From contig JBKGYG010000035.1 of assembly GCA_046546235.1 (NCBI GenBank), positions 1 through 19,185 of the forward strand: a stretch of DNA of 19,185 nucleotides. The letters are read 5' to 3'. Positions 8,347 to 16,520 of this stretch are shown one piece after another (position 1 is the first letter of the stretch; each line of letters starts with the position of its first letter). A program made the translations under genes and the position numbers. This DNA is from JBKGYG01 sp046546235. GTDB lineage: Bacteria > Bacillota > Clostridia > Lachnospirales > DSM-24629. The notes under the pieces were generated by a model. The model was not told where the DNA came from and did not search any database. It was given only the letters and a program-made list of their open reading frames with translations.

Positions 8347-8376
8347 AGAGTGGGCGGTATGTCCACTCTTATTTTG
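8347..8376 (+). terminator. Attenuator-like hairpin in the rimP leader
   Basis: AGAGTGGGC (8347-8355) pairs with GTCCACTCT (8361-8369) through eight Watson-Crick pairs and one G-U pair around a GGTAT loop. TTATTTT follows. It lies between the promoter and rimP, so it would stop the operon's own transcription unless read through. The operon encodes NusA, which in B. subtilis stimulates intrinsic termination and is known to limit its own operon through a leader terminator. This hairpin is a natural candidate for the same control. Confidence 0.65.
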
Positions 8377-8439
8377 TGGATAGTTAGTTTTAGATTAATT
8401 TAATAGTTATTCTAGAGCAATGTGAAAGGAATGAGGGAA

Positions 8440-8907
8440 ATGTCAACTAAGACAAAGATAGAAGATATTACTACAAATCTGTTAGACTCTATTTTAAAGG
8501 AAAACAAATTTGAATTAGTAGATGTAGAATATGTAAAAGAAGGTAGTGCTTGGTATTTGAGAGTATATATTGATAAAGAGGAAGGTATTACAATAGAAGA
8601 TTGTGAAATTGTTAGTAGAGCATTAGAAGTAAAGTTAGATGAAGATGATCCAATTCCTAACCAATATATATTAGAAGTTAGCTCTCCTGGTTTAGATAGA
8701 CCATTAAAAAAGGAAAAAGATTTTTATAGGAATTTAAATAAATTAGTTGATGTAAAATTATATAAAGCGATAAATAAACAAAAGGAAATAACAGGTATTC
8801 TAAAAGATTTTAGTGAAGCTACTATTACGTTAGTACTTGATGGGGGCAAAACATTAGTACTGAATAGATCAGATATTGCTATTGTAAGACTTGCAATAGA
8901 TTTTTAA
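8440..8907 (+). CDS. rimP: Ribosome maturation factor RimP
   Basis: RimP helps assemble the 30S subunit. The 155-residue product has the usual two-domain plan: an N-terminal alpha/beta domain with WYLRVYIDKEEGITIEDC, then the hallmark EVSSPGLDRPL, and a C-terminal SH3-like barrel ending in IAIVRLAIDF. The frame is open to a GTG at 8422, and an ATG also lies at 8431. AAAGGA (8425-8430) is 9 nt before the ATG at 8440 and directly abuts the one at 8431, so 8440 is the best start. It is the first gene of the operon, 40 nt ahead of nusA, the standard order in Firmicutes. Confidence 0.95.
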   Translation: MSTKTKIEDITTNLLDSILKENKFELVDVEYVKEGSAWYLRVYIDKEEGITIEDCEIVSRALEVKLDEDDPIPNQYILEVSSPGLDRPLKKEKDFYRNLNKLVDVKLYKAINKQKEITGILKDFSEATITLVLDGGKTLVLNRSDIAIVRLAIDF

Positions 8908-8947
8908 ATAGAATAGATATTTTAAAGAATTATGAGGAGGATAAAAA

Positions 8948-10018
8948 ATGAATGCTGAGTTTATAGAAGCATTAGATCAAATTGAAAAAGATAAAGGTAT
9001 TAGTAAAGATGTATTATTAGAAGCAATAGAGACTTCTTTAGTCACAGCTTGTAAAAATCACTATGGTTCATCACATAATATAAAAGTAGACATTAATCGT
9101 GAATTAGGGGATGTTTCAGTATATGCAGAGAAAACTGTTGTGGAGGAAGTTGAAGATAATCAGAATGAAATAAACTTAGACGAAGCAAAAAAACTCAATC
9201 AAAGATATAATATTGGAGATGTAGTTAATATTGAGATAACACCTAAAAATTTTGGGAGAATTGCTGCACAAAAAGCTAAACAAGTTGTAGTACAAAAAAT
9301 AAGAGAAGAAGAAAGAAAAATATTATATAATCAATACTATGAAAAGGAAAAAGATATAATAACAGGTATTGTTCAAAGACATTTGGGTAAAAATGTTTCC
9401 ATTAACTTAGGTAAAGTTGATGCTACTCTAGCAGAGACTGAACAAGTAAAAAGAGAATCATATGAAAGTAATGAAAGGTATAAATTTTATATACTTGAAG
9501 TAAAAGATACAACAAAAGGACCTAAAATATTTGTTTCAAGGACGCATCCGGAATTAGTAAAAAGATTATTTGAACAAGAAGTGCCAGAAATACATGATGG
9601 AATAGTAGAAATAAAAAGTATATCTCGAGAAGCTGGCTCAAGAAGCAAGTTAGCAGTTTGCTCTAATGATAAAGATGTAGATGCAGTTGGAGCTTGTGTA
9701 GGACAAAATGGAACAAGGGTTAATGTTATAGTAAATGAACTTAGAGGAGAAAAGATTGATATTGTTAATTGGGATGAAAATCCAAAAGTTTTTATAGAGA
9801 ATTCATTAAGTCCAGCAAAAGTAGTTGATGTAGAAGTTAATGAAGAAGAAAAAACTGCAAAAGTAGTTGTTCCAGATTATCAACTGTCATTAGCTATTGG
9901 AAAAGAAGGTCAAAATGCAAGACTAGCTGCCAGACTTACAGGATTTAAAATAGATATTAAAAGTGAATCCCAAGCAAAAGAAAGTAATTATTTACAAAAA
10001 GATAATGAAGAAGAATAA
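8948..10018 (+). CDS. nusA: Transcription termination/antitermination factor NusA
   Basis: NusA binds RNA polymerase and nascent RNA and modulates pausing and intrinsic termination. The 356 residues give the short Firmicutes form without the C-terminal acidic repeats of E. coli. The N-terminal polymerase-binding domain covers about 1-125, S1 about 135-200, KH1 carries the VGQNG loop at 251-255, and KH2 has IGKEGQNARLAARLTG from 317. The tail is short and acidic. A very strong AGGAGG lies 8 nt before the ATG. Confidence 0.98.
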   Translation: MNAEFIEALDQIEKDKGISKDVLLEAIETSLVTACKNHYGSSHNIKVDINRELGDVSVYAEKTVVEEVEDNQNEINLDEAKKLNQRYNIGDVVNIEITPKNFGRIAAQKAKQVVVQKIREEERKILYNQYYEKEKDIITGIVQRHLGKNVSINLGKVDATLAETEQVKRESYESNERYKFYILEVKDTTKGPKIFVSRTHPELVKRLFEQEVPEIHDGIVEIKSISREAGSRSKLAVCSNDKDVDAVGACVGQNGTRVNVIVNELRGEKIDIVNWDENPKVFIENSLSPAKVVDVEVNEEEKTAKVVVPDYQLSLAIGKEGQNARLAARLTGFKIDIKSESQAKESNYLQKDNEEE

Positions 10019-10019
10019 A

Positions 10020-10047
10020 ACTAATCACTATTAAAGGAGGGATTAGT
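10020..10047 (+). promoter_or_regulatory. rnpM ribosome binding site held in a hairpin loop
   Basis: ACTAATC (10020-10026) is perfectly complementary to GATTAGT (10041-10047), whose last base touches the rnpM ATG. The 14-nt loop between them contains the Shine-Dalgarno AAAGGAGG. The stem could hinder or position initiation at rnpM. With only seven mostly A-T pairs it is a modest structure. Confidence 0.4.
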
Positions 10048-10323
10048 ATGGGCAAAAGAAAAAAGCCACCTTTAAGAAAATGTATTGGATGTCAAGAGAT
10101 GAAAGATAAAAGATCATTAACCCGAATTGTTAAGACACCAGAAGGAGATTTATTAATAGATAGTACTGGTAAAAAAAATGGACGTGGAGCATATATTTGT
10201 CCCAAAATAGAATGCTTTGATTTAGCAAAAAAGAATAAAGGTTTAGAAAGATCTTTTAAAATAAGTATTCCATCAGAGTTATATAATAATCTTAAGGAGG
10301 AATTAAACGACATTGATAAATAA
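10048..10323 (+). CDS. rnpM: RNase P modulator RnpM (YlxR, DUF448)
   Basis: This 91-residue basic protein is the YlxR family, whose B. subtilis member binds RNase P RNA and modulates its activity. The family signature is clear: RKCIGCQ with C12 and C15, then GRGAYICPKIECF with GRGAY at 45-49 and C51 and C56. It lies between nusA and ylxQ, its invariable place. Its 3' end overlaps the likely ylxQ start by 11 nt and contains the ylxQ Shine-Dalgarno, which suggests coupled translation. Confidence 0.95.
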   Translation: MGKRKKPPLRKCIGCQEMKDKRSLTRIVKTPEGDLLIDSTGKKNGRGAYICPKIECFDLAKKNKGLERSFKISIPSELYNNLKEELNDIDK

Positions 10324-10615
10324 AAAAGTATTATCTTTGCTAGGTATAGCTAAGAAAGCTGGAAATTTAGTTGGTGGTGAATTTTCAACTGAAGCAGCTA
10401 TTAAAGGTAATAAAGCTTGTATGATTATTATAGCAGATGATGCTTCAAAAAATACTAAAAAGAAATTTACCAACTCGTGTAGATATTATAATGTTCCGTT
10501 ATTTTTCTTTGGTGAAAAAGATACTTTAGGGCATGCCATAGGAAAATCTTATTGTGCTTCAATAGCTCTTTTAGATAAGGGTTTAGCGGAAGCAATAAAA
10601 AATCAGCTAGAATAA
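10313..10615 (+). CDS. ylxQ: YlxQ, ribosomal L7Ae-like RNA-binding protein
   Basis: This 100-residue protein has the L7Ae/L30e fold signature (LSLLGIAKKAGNLVGGEFST, then ACMIIIADDAS), a family that binds kink-turn RNAs. Its exact cellular role is not established. The likely start is TTG at 10313, since no ATG lies in a sensible place. AAGGAGG at 10294-10300 lies 12 nt upstream, a long but workable spacing, and translation may be coupled to rnpM. Confidence 0.9.
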   Translation: MINKKVLSLLGIAKKAGNLVGGEFSTEAAIKGNKACMIIIADDASKNTKKKFTNSCRYYNVPLFFFGEKDTLGHAIGKSYCASIALLDKGLAEAIKNQLE

Positions 10616-10625
10616 TTACTAGAAT

Positions 10626-10655
10626 GAGCTGTACATATTATGTTATGTAATGCTC
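10626..10655 (+). other. Weak stem-loop between ylxQ and infB
   Basis: GAGC (10626-10629) pairs with GCTC (10652-10655), and TACATA (10632-10637) with TATGTA (10644-10649), around TTATGT, with a 2x2 mismatch between the helices. A short T-poor stretch follows, so this is not a convincing terminator. It could be an RNA-processing site or meaningless. Confidence 0.25.
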
Positions 10656-10679
10656 TTGAAATTTATTGGAGGTGTTAGC

Positions 10680-12698
10680 ATGTCAAAAGTGCGTGTATAT
10701 GAAATAGCAAAACAGATTGGTGTTACAAGTAAAGAATTAATTGCTACATTATCGGAATTTGATGTAAATGTTCAAAGTCATATGAGTACATTAAGTGATG
10801 AGGAAATAGATTTAGTTCTTGAGTATTATGGAAATGAAGAAGAAAAAGAGGTTGAGAAAACCCCTAATAAGGATAAAAATATGGAACTAAATAACAAATC
10901 AGATAAGGATAAAGAATCAAGAAATGAGGAAAATAAAAAAGAAGAGGTAAAAGAGATAATTATTCCAGAAAAAATAAAAATCAATGAATTTGCTGAACGA
11001 TTAGATGTTAAAAGTTCAGAGCTTATAAAGCATCTTATGTCTATGGATATTATAGCTAATATTAATCAAGATATTGACTTTGATACAGCAACTATATTAG
11101 CTGAAAAATATAATGTCATATTAGAGTTAGAAGAAGAAAAAGATATACTTGAAGAATTTTTTCAGGAAGAGCCAGATAGAAAAGAAGACTTAACGACTAG
11201 ACCACCTGTGGTTGTTGTTATGGGTCATGTAGATCATGGGAAAACATCTTTGCTTGATGCTATTCGAGAGACAAATGTTACTGAAAAAGAAGCTGGAGGA
11301 ATAACTCAACATATAGGTGCTTCTATTGTCGAATCTAATGGACATAAAATAACATTTTTAGATACTCCTGGACACGAAGCATTTACTGCAATGAGAATGC
11401 GAGGCGCTCAAGCAACTGATATAGCAATACTTGTAGTTGCAGCTGATGATGGAGTAATGCCACAAACAATTGAGGCTATTAATCATGCCAAGGCAGCAGG
11501 AGTAGAGGTAATAATTGCTATAAATAAAATTGATAAACCAGGAGCTAATCCTGACAGAGTAAAACAAGAACTTGTAGAATATGGATTGATATCAGAAGAC
11601 TGGGGTGGCGAAACAATTTCTGTACCAGTATCAGCAATCGAAAAAACAGGAATAGATCAATTGTTAGAAATGATTAATCTTGTATCAGAGATGGAAGAAT
11701 TAAAAGCAAATCCTAAACGTAAAGCGCGTGGAATTATTATTGAAGCAGAGTTAGATAAGGGTAGAGGTCCAGTTGCAACAGTTTTAGTCCAAAACGGAAC
11801 ATTAAGAGTTGGAGATCCTATTGTTGCCGGAAGTGCTTATGGTAAAGTAAGGGCTATGATGGATGATAAAGGAAGAAGAGTTAAGGAAGCAGGACCTTCT
11901 ACACCAGTTGAAATACTTGGGTTAAGTGAGGTGCCAATAGCTGGAGATCCATTTTATATGGCTGCTAATGATAAAGAAGCACGTCAGGTAGCAGAAAAAG
12001 TTATAAAAAAAGAAAGAGAACAACTTATTCAAAATACACCATCAAAAGTTACTTTGGATGATTTGTTTGTTCAAATACAATCAGGTAATGTAAAAGAACT
12101 TAATATAGTTATAAAAGCTGATGTTCAAGGTTCAGTTGAAGCAGTAAAACAAAGTTTGCAAAAATTATCTAATGAAGAAGTAATAATTAAAACAATTCAC
12201 GGTGGAGTAGGAGCTATAACAGAATCAGATGTATTATTAGCATCAGCTTCTAATGCCATTATTATTGGGTTTAATGTACGTCCTGAAGCTAGTGCAAAAG
12301 CTGTAGCAGAACAAGAAAAGATTGATATACGTTTATATAGAATTATTTATAATGCTATAGAAGATATAGAAGCTGCTATGAAAGGGATGTTAGATCCAAA
12401 ATATGAAGAAAAAGTTTCTGGTCATGCTGAGATTAGACAAACGTTTAAAGTATCAGGAATAGGAACTATAGGAGGAGCCTATGTCCAAGACGGTAAAATC
12501 CTTCGTAATGCAAGAGTAAGACTTGTTCGAGATGGAATTGTTATTCATGAAGGTAGTTTAGCTTCATTAAAGAGATTTAAAGATGATGTAAAAGAAGTTA
12601 ATAGTGGTTATGAATGTGGAATAATGTTTGATAAATACAATGACATTAAAGAAGGTGATATTGTAGAAGCATTTGTAATGGAAGAAATTCCAAGATAA
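10680..12698 (+). CDS. infB: Translation initiation factor IF-2
   Basis: IF-2 is the GTPase that brings initiator tRNA to the 30S subunit and promotes subunit joining. The product has 672 residues from the preferred start. Two small IF2N modules lie at about 1-50 and 100-150, separated by a charged Lys/Glu/Asn-rich linker. The G domain has GHVDHGKT at 182-189, DTPGH at 228-232, NKID at 282-285 and SAIEKTG further on, followed by domains II, III and IV ending near VEAFVMEEIPR. The frame opens at a TTG at 10650, but TTGGAGGTG lies just before the ATG at 10680, and SKVRVYEIAK is the usual family N-terminus. The linker is short, giving a compact IF2 typical of Clostridia. Confidence 0.98.
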   Translation: MSKVRVYEIAKQIGVTSKELIATLSEFDVNVQSHMSTLSDEEIDLVLEYYGNEEEKEVEKTPNKDKNMELNNKSDKDKESRNEENKKEEVKEIIIPEKIKINEFAERLDVKSSELIKHLMSMDIIANINQDIDFDTATILAEKYNVILELEEEKDILEEFFQEEPDRKEDLTTRPPVVVVMGHVDHGKTSLLDAIRETNVTEKEAGGITQHIGASIVESNGHKITFLDTPGHEAFTAMRMRGAQATDIAILVVAADDGVMPQTIEAINHAKAAGVEVIIAINKIDKPGANPDRVKQELVEYGLISEDWGGETISVPVSAIEKTGIDQLLEMINLVSEMEELKANPKRKARGIIIEAELDKGRGPVATVLVQNGTLRVGDPIVAGSAYGKVRAMMDDKGRRVKEAGPSTPVEILGLSEVPIAGDPFYMAANDKEARQVAEKVIKKEREQLIQNTPSKVTLDDLFVQIQSGNVKELNIVIKADVQGSVEAVKQSLQKLSNEEVIIKTIHGGVGAITESDVLLASASNAIIIGFNVRPEASAKAVAEQEKIDIRLYRIIYNAIEDIEAAMKGMLDPKYEEKVSGHAEIRQTFKVSGIGTIGGAYVQDGKILRNARVRLVRDGIVIHEGSLASLKRFKDDVKEVNSGYECGIMFDKYNDIKEGDIVEAFVMEEIPR

Positions 12699-12729
12699 CT
12701 AAGAATATAAAGATATAGGTGGGGATTTT

Positions 12730-13083
12730 ATGAAGAAAAAAACATCAAGAATGATTAGAATAAATGAAGAAATTAAAAGAGAGTTAAGCTCAATTATTCG
12801 CAGTTTAAAAGACCCTCGTATACATCCAATGACTACTATAATAGAAGTGGATGCAACAAATGATTTGAAACATTGCAAAGTATTTATTAGTGTTCTTGGC
12901 AAAGAAGAGGAACAAAAAGATAGTGTGCAAGGGTTAAATAATGCTTCTTCTTATATTAGAACGTTATTGGCACGGACAATTAATTTGCGTAATACTCCAG
13001 AGATCAAATTTGTAGGGGATCAATCTATTGAGCGTAGTATAAGAATGTCAAAGTTAATTGATGAAGTAAATAAGAAAGAATAA
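12730..13083 (+). CDS. rbfA: 30S ribosome-binding factor RbfA
   Basis: RbfA is a single KH-like domain protein that binds the immature 30S subunit near the 5' end of 16S rRNA during late maturation and cold adaptation. The 117 residues show the family pattern: RMIRINEEIKRELSSIIR at the start, DPRI, then a strand with CKVFISVLG, and RNTPEIKFVGDQSIE near the end. AGGTGGGG precedes the ATG. It starts 31 nt after infB, its normal partner. Confidence 0.96.
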   Translation: MKKKTSRMIRINEEIKRELSSIIRSLKDPRIHPMTTIIEVDATNDLKHCKVFISVLGKEEEQKDSVQGLNNASSYIRTLLARTINLRNTPEIKFVGDQSIERSIRMSKLIDEVNKKE

Positions 13084-13171
13084 GAATTAGAATTATTTAT
13101 TTTCTAGTATTTTAACAAAGGCCTATTATGGTAGCTGCTATAGTGCTATAGTACAAGTAAGAGGTGGCTTA

Positions 13172-14122
13172 ATGAAAGACACATTATTTGAAATTATAAA
13201 TAAAAGTAATCGAGTTATGATCGCAGGTCATATAAATCCAGATGGAGATTGTATTGGAGCTTGTTTTGCTTTAGGATATTATATTAAAAATAACTATGAA
13301 GGTAAGGATGTATCAATTTATTTAGAGAAAATCCCAGAAAAATATAAATTTATTGGTGACCAAGAGTTCTTAGCTTCTAATGCAAAAACCCAAAAAAATG
13401 ATTTGTTTATTGCACTAGATTGTGGTGATATAGAAAGACTAGGAGAGGTTAAAAATATATACAGTAAAGCTTCTATAACTTTTAATATAGATCATCATAT
13501 AAGCAACACTTATTTTGGACAATATAATATTATCAAAGATGTAAGTTCTACTTGTGAAATATTATTTGATTTGTTTGATATTGATAAAATTACAAAAGAA
13601 ATAGCACAGGCTTTATATACAGGTATTATTTTCGATACTGGCTTATTCAAACATTCTAATACTACTGAAGAAACACTTAAGATAACTAGTAAACTTATTA
13701 CTTATAAATTCAATTTTTCAGAAATAATTGATAAAGTTTTCTTTCAAAAATCATTTGAACAGAATCAATTATTAGGCTTAGCATTATTAAATAGTCACAA
13801 AATTTTTTGTGCAAATAAAATAATAGTTTATAGTTTTTTAACATTAGGTGATTTTATTGATTGTAATGCTTCTCAAGAAGATACTGAAGGTATAATAGAT
13901 CAATTGCGAGTTACTAAAGACGCAGAAGTTGTTTTTTTCTTATATGCAATGGACAAAAATCATTATAAAGTTAGCTTAAGATCTGGTGAAATGGTTGATG
14001 TTTCGAAGATTGCTAAATATTTTGGTGGAGGCGGGCATAATAAAGCTTCTGGTTGCACCTTGGTAGGTAACAAAGAAGATATAATTTTTAAAATTATAAA
14101 TAAAATAAAAGAACAACTTTGA
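13172..14122 (+). CDS. nrnA: DHH-family oligoribonuclease / pAp phosphatase NrnA
   Basis: NrnA removes 2-5 nt RNAs and dephosphorylates 3'-phosphoadenosine 5'-phosphate. The 316-residue protein has the metal-binding motifs of the DHH fold: H20-x3-D24-x-D26 (HINPDGD), D83 in LDCGD, D107-H108-H109 and D155 in FDTG. The C-terminal DHHA1 domain carries GGGGHNKASG from 285. All catalytic positions appear intact. AGAGGTGG lies about 6 nt before the ATG. The 88-nt gap after rbfA has no terminator. The gene lies 14 nt before truB, a standard Clostridia order. Confidence 0.93.
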   Translation: MKDTLFEIINKSNRVMIAGHINPDGDCIGACFALGYYIKNNYEGKDVSIYLEKIPEKYKFIGDQEFLASNAKTQKNDLFIALDCGDIERLGEVKNIYSKASITFNIDHHISNTYFGQYNIIKDVSSTCEILFDLFDIDKITKEIAQALYTGIIFDTGLFKHSNTTEETLKITSKLITYKFNFSEIIDKVFFQKSFEQNQLLGLALLNSHKIFCANKIIVYSFLTLGDFIDCNASQEDTEGIIDQLRVTKDAEVVFFLYAMDKNHYKVSLRSGEMVDVSKIAKYFGGGGHNKASGCTLVGNKEDIIFKIINKIKEQL

Positions 14123-14136
14123 TAAAGGTGAGCAAA

Positions 14137-15030
14137 TTGGTTAATGGAATACTAAATATTTATAAAGAAAAGGGCTACACTTCCCACGATGTTGTAGCTA
14201 TATTAAGAAAAACATTAAATCAAAAAAAAATCGGACATACTGGTACACTTGATCCTGAGGCTGAAGGTGTTTTGCCAATTTGTATTGGTAAAGGAACAAA
14301 AGTTAGCAGTTTATTAACTGAAAAAGATAAAGTTTATGAAACTATATTAACTCTTGGAATAACAACAGATACTCAAGATTATACAGGTAAAATTTTAGAA
14401 AAAAAAGAAGTCAACATTACAAAAGATAAACTAAACTCCGTAATTAAGAGTTTTGAAGGTGAATATAATCAAGTTCCACCTATGTTTTCAGCCATAAAAG
14501 TACAAGGAAAAAAACTATATGAATTAGCAAGAAAAGGAATAGAGGTTGAACGCAAATCTCGAAAAGTTAACATTTATAGAATAGAAATCCTGGGGTACAT
14601 AGATGGAATTAATATTAAGTTAAAGATTGAATGTTCAAAAGGGACTTATATTAGAACTTTATGCCATGATATTGGTCAAAAATTAGGTTGTGGAGGACAT
14701 ATGTCCTATCTATTACGTACTAGAGTAGGTATATTTAAATTAGAAAATAGTATGAAATTAGATAGAGTTGTGAAACTATATGAAGAGCAAAAATTGATAA
14801 AAAATATATATAATATAGATAAACTATTTGATTACCCACAAGTAATAGTTACAAATAAATACAATAAATTTTTATATAATGGAAATAAATTAAGCTCAAA
14901 AGCTTTAAAAACTAACATAATTGAAAGAGATAAAAAGCTTAGAGTATATGATGAACATATGCAATTTGTAGGGATATATCAATATATTCAAGAACAAGAA
15001 GTAATTAAACCTATAAAAATTTTTTTGTAA
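14137..15030 (+). CDS. truB: tRNA pseudouridine-55 synthase TruB
   Basis: TruB makes pseudouridine 55 in the T-loop of tRNAs. The catalytic Asp39 lies in HTGTLDPEAEGVLP. KGTYIRTLCHDIG further on is the second family landmark, and a short C-terminal extension follows. The frame opens at a TTG (14119) that overlaps the nrnA stop. AAAGGTGAG (14124-14132) instead serves the TTG at 14137, giving MVNGILNIYKEKGYTSHDVV, which matches the usual 'M(x)GILNVYKPKG' N-terminus (297 aa). It is a second gene here with a probable TTG start. Confidence 0.95.
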   Translation: MVNGILNIYKEKGYTSHDVVAILRKTLNQKKIGHTGTLDPEAEGVLPICIGKGTKVSSLLTEKDKVYETILTLGITTDTQDYTGKILEKKEVNITKDKLNSVIKSFEGEYNQVPPMFSAIKVQGKKLYELARKGIEVERKSRKVNIYRIEILGYIDGINIKLKIECSKGTYIRTLCHDIGQKLGCGGHMSYLLRTRVGIFKLENSMKLDRVVKLYEEQKLIKNIYNIDKLFDYPQVIVTNKYNKFLYNGNKLSSKALKTNIIERDKKLRVYDEHMQFVGIYQYIQEQEVIKPIKIFL

Positions 15031-15042
15031 GGAGAAAGAAAA

Positions 15043-15987
15043 ATGAAGTACCTGACGGAACAAAAAGTTTTTCATTTAAAAAAAACTGCTGTTGCTTTAG
15101 GTAATTTTGATGGTATCCATAAAGGACATCAATCACTATTAGAAGAAGTTGTAAAAGCTAAAGAAAAACAATTGACTTCAGTTATCTTTACTCTTAATCC
15201 GCATCCAAGCTTTGTAGTTAGCAATAAAGAAGCTGTTGATTTAATATATGTTGGAGAAGAGAAAGTTAAAAAGTTTGAAGAGCTTGGGATTGATGTGTTA
15301 ATTGAATATCCATTTACATTAGAGACAGCAAAGATGTTGCCAGAAACCTTTATAAAAAAGATATTATTAGAACAACTAGATGCTAAGATTATTATTGTAG
15401 GAAATGATTATCGATTTGGTTATAAAAGGCAAGGTAATGTTTCTTTACTAAAGAAATATGGAAAAATATTTGGATATAAAGTTATTGAATTAGAAAAAAA
15501 GGAAATTAATAATCAAATAATTAGTAGCTCAAGAATAAGAGATTATATTAAAAAAGGGCAAATAGTAGAAGCTAATGAATTATTAAGAACTCCTTTTTCT
15601 ATAATGGGAAAAGTTCAACAAGGTAGAAAATTAGGAAGAAAATTAGGTTTTCCTACTGCCAATATTATACCATCAAAAGAAAAATTATTACCACCTAATG
15701 GAGTTTATATTACAAAAACAAAATTAAATAATAAATGGTATAAAAGTATAACAAATATTGGTTCAAATCCAACTATAGGAAAACAAGAACATAAAGTAGT
15801 TGAAACTTATCTTTTTGGAATAAATTCGGTTTTTTATGATAAAGCTATCGAGGTTATTTTATTAAAGCATCTAAGATTTGAAAAAAAGTTTGATTCTATT
15901 GATAATTTAGTAGATCAAATAAAAGACGATATTAAAAATGCAGAAGTTTTTTTTGAAGAAAAGGAATTAAAAAGGACAAATTGCTAA
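15043..15987 (+). CDS. ribF: Bifunctional riboflavin kinase / FAD synthetase RibF
   Basis: RibF phosphorylates riboflavin to FMN and adenylates it to FAD. The N-terminal nucleotidyltransferase half (about 1-170) has VALGNFDGIHKGHQ from 17 and ISSSRIRDYIKKG near its end. The C-terminal flavokinase half (about 180-310) has GRKLGFPTANI and the NIGSNPTIG stretch. At 314 residues it is the usual length. AAGGAGA lies ahead of the ATG, 12 nt after truB. It ends the long operon; no clear terminator lies before the rpsO promoter. Confidence 0.97.
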   Translation: MKYLTEQKVFHLKKTAVALGNFDGIHKGHQSLLEEVVKAKEKQLTSVIFTLNPHPSFVVSNKEAVDLIYVGEEKVKKFEELGIDVLIEYPFTLETAKMLPETFIKKILLEQLDAKIIIVGNDYRFGYKRQGNVSLLKKYGKIFGYKVIELEKKEINNQIISSSRIRDYIKKGQIVEANELLRTPFSIMGKVQQGRKLGRKLGFPTANIIPSKEKLLPPNGVYITKTKLNNKWYKSITNIGSNPTIGKQEHKVVETYLFGINSVFYDKAIEVILLKHLRFEKKFDSIDNLVDQIKDDIKNAEVFFEEKELKRTNC

Positions 15988-16004
15988 AAATAAGCTTTAC
16001 AAAG

Positions 16005-16033
16005 TTTACAAACAATTATGGTTATGCTATAAT
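16005..16033 (+). promoter_or_regulatory. Promoter of rpsO
   Basis: TTTACA (16005-16010) and a perfect TATAAT (16028-16033) are separated by 17 nt. Transcription would start near 16040, leaving a leader of about 80 nt before rpsO. Confidence 0.75.
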
Positions 16034-16050
16034 AAATTGATGTAAATATT

Positions 16051-16097
16051 ACCTTTGCTCAGAACTAGGAAGCTCCGCCCTTTTCTTAGCATATGGT
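16051..16097 (+). promoter_or_regulatory. Possible S15 autoregulatory leader RNA
   Basis: A partly paired leader is visible. ACC (16051-16053) pairs with GGT (16095-16097), GCTCAG (16057-16062) with CTTAGC (16085-16090) with one mismatch, and GGA/TCC closes a small inner hairpin at 16068-16076. Ribosomal protein S15 represses its own translation through leader structures in several bacteria, including Geobacillus. The position fits, but the fold is imperfect and I cannot match it to a described class. Confidence 0.4.
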
Positions 16098-16122
16098 GTA
16101 GAATAAACAGGAGGATTTTATA

Positions 16123-16386
16123 ATGGATAAAGATTTTAAAAAAGAAGTAATTAAAGAATTTGGAAGAAACGAAAGTGATACTGGTTCACCAGAAGTGCAA
16201 ATTGCGCTTTTAACAAAGAGAATCAATCACTTAACTGAACATCTAAAAGAACATAAAAAAGACCATCACTCAAGAAGAGGATTATTAAAAATGGTTGGTC
16301 AAAGAAGGGGTTTGCTCAACTATCTTAAAAACAATGATATTGAAGCTTACCGTTCACTAATTGGAAGATTAGGTTTAAGAAGATAA
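16123..16386 (+). CDS. rpsO: 30S ribosomal protein S15
   Basis: S15 binds 16S rRNA early in 30S assembly. The 87-residue protein has the family core: GSPEVQIALLTKRI, LTEHLKEHKKDHHSRRGLL and GQRRGLLNYLK, ending RLGLRR. It is two residues shorter than the common 89-residue form, with the difference at the N-terminus. CAGGAGG precedes the ATG at 16123. It has its own promoter and terminator, followed by pnp as in most bacteria. Confidence 0.98.
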   Translation: MDKDFKKEVIKEFGRNESDTGSPEVQIALLTKRINHLTEHLKEHKKDHHSRRGLLKMVGQRRGLLNYLKNNDIEAYRSLIGRLGLRR

Positions 16387-16388
16387 TT

Positions 16389-16418
16389 AAGAGCGGAGAA
16401 ATCCGCTCTTTAATTTTA
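16389..16418 (+). terminator. Intrinsic terminator after rpsO
   Basis: AAGAGCGGA (16389-16397) and TCCGCTCTT (16402-16410) form a perfect 9-bp stem closed by a GAAA tetraloop, followed by TAATTTTAA. The stem starts right after the stop codon, so rpsO and pnp are probably largely separate transcripts. Confidence 0.85.
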
Positions 16419-16424
16419 ATTTGA

Positions 16425-16517
16425 TTGAAAAGTACTATTATTTAGATAATTCGCGCTAGTACATGTGCCAATTGCAGAATTATGATTAGATAAGATTATT
16501 AGATTAGGTGTAACAAA
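16425..16517 (+). repeat. Diverged copy of a ~93-nt dispersed repeat (copy 1)
   Basis: Aligned by eye with 19064-19157, the first 27 bases match at 21 positions, the middle 40 at about 60%, and ATTAGATAAGA(T/G)TATTAGA is shared with one mismatch, ending in ACAAA. The central hairpin (AATTGGTAC...GTACCAATT in the other copy) is decayed here to AATTCGCGC...GTGCCAATT. It lies between the rpsO terminator and the pnp promoter. No reading frame is present. Confidence 0.6.
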
Positions 16518-16520
16518 AGA

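Noticed and set aside
13136..13151. TGCTATAG repeated twice before nrnA
   Set aside because: Two tandem 8-mers in an AT-rich gap are easily expected by chance. The apparent palindrome would have only a 2-nt loop.
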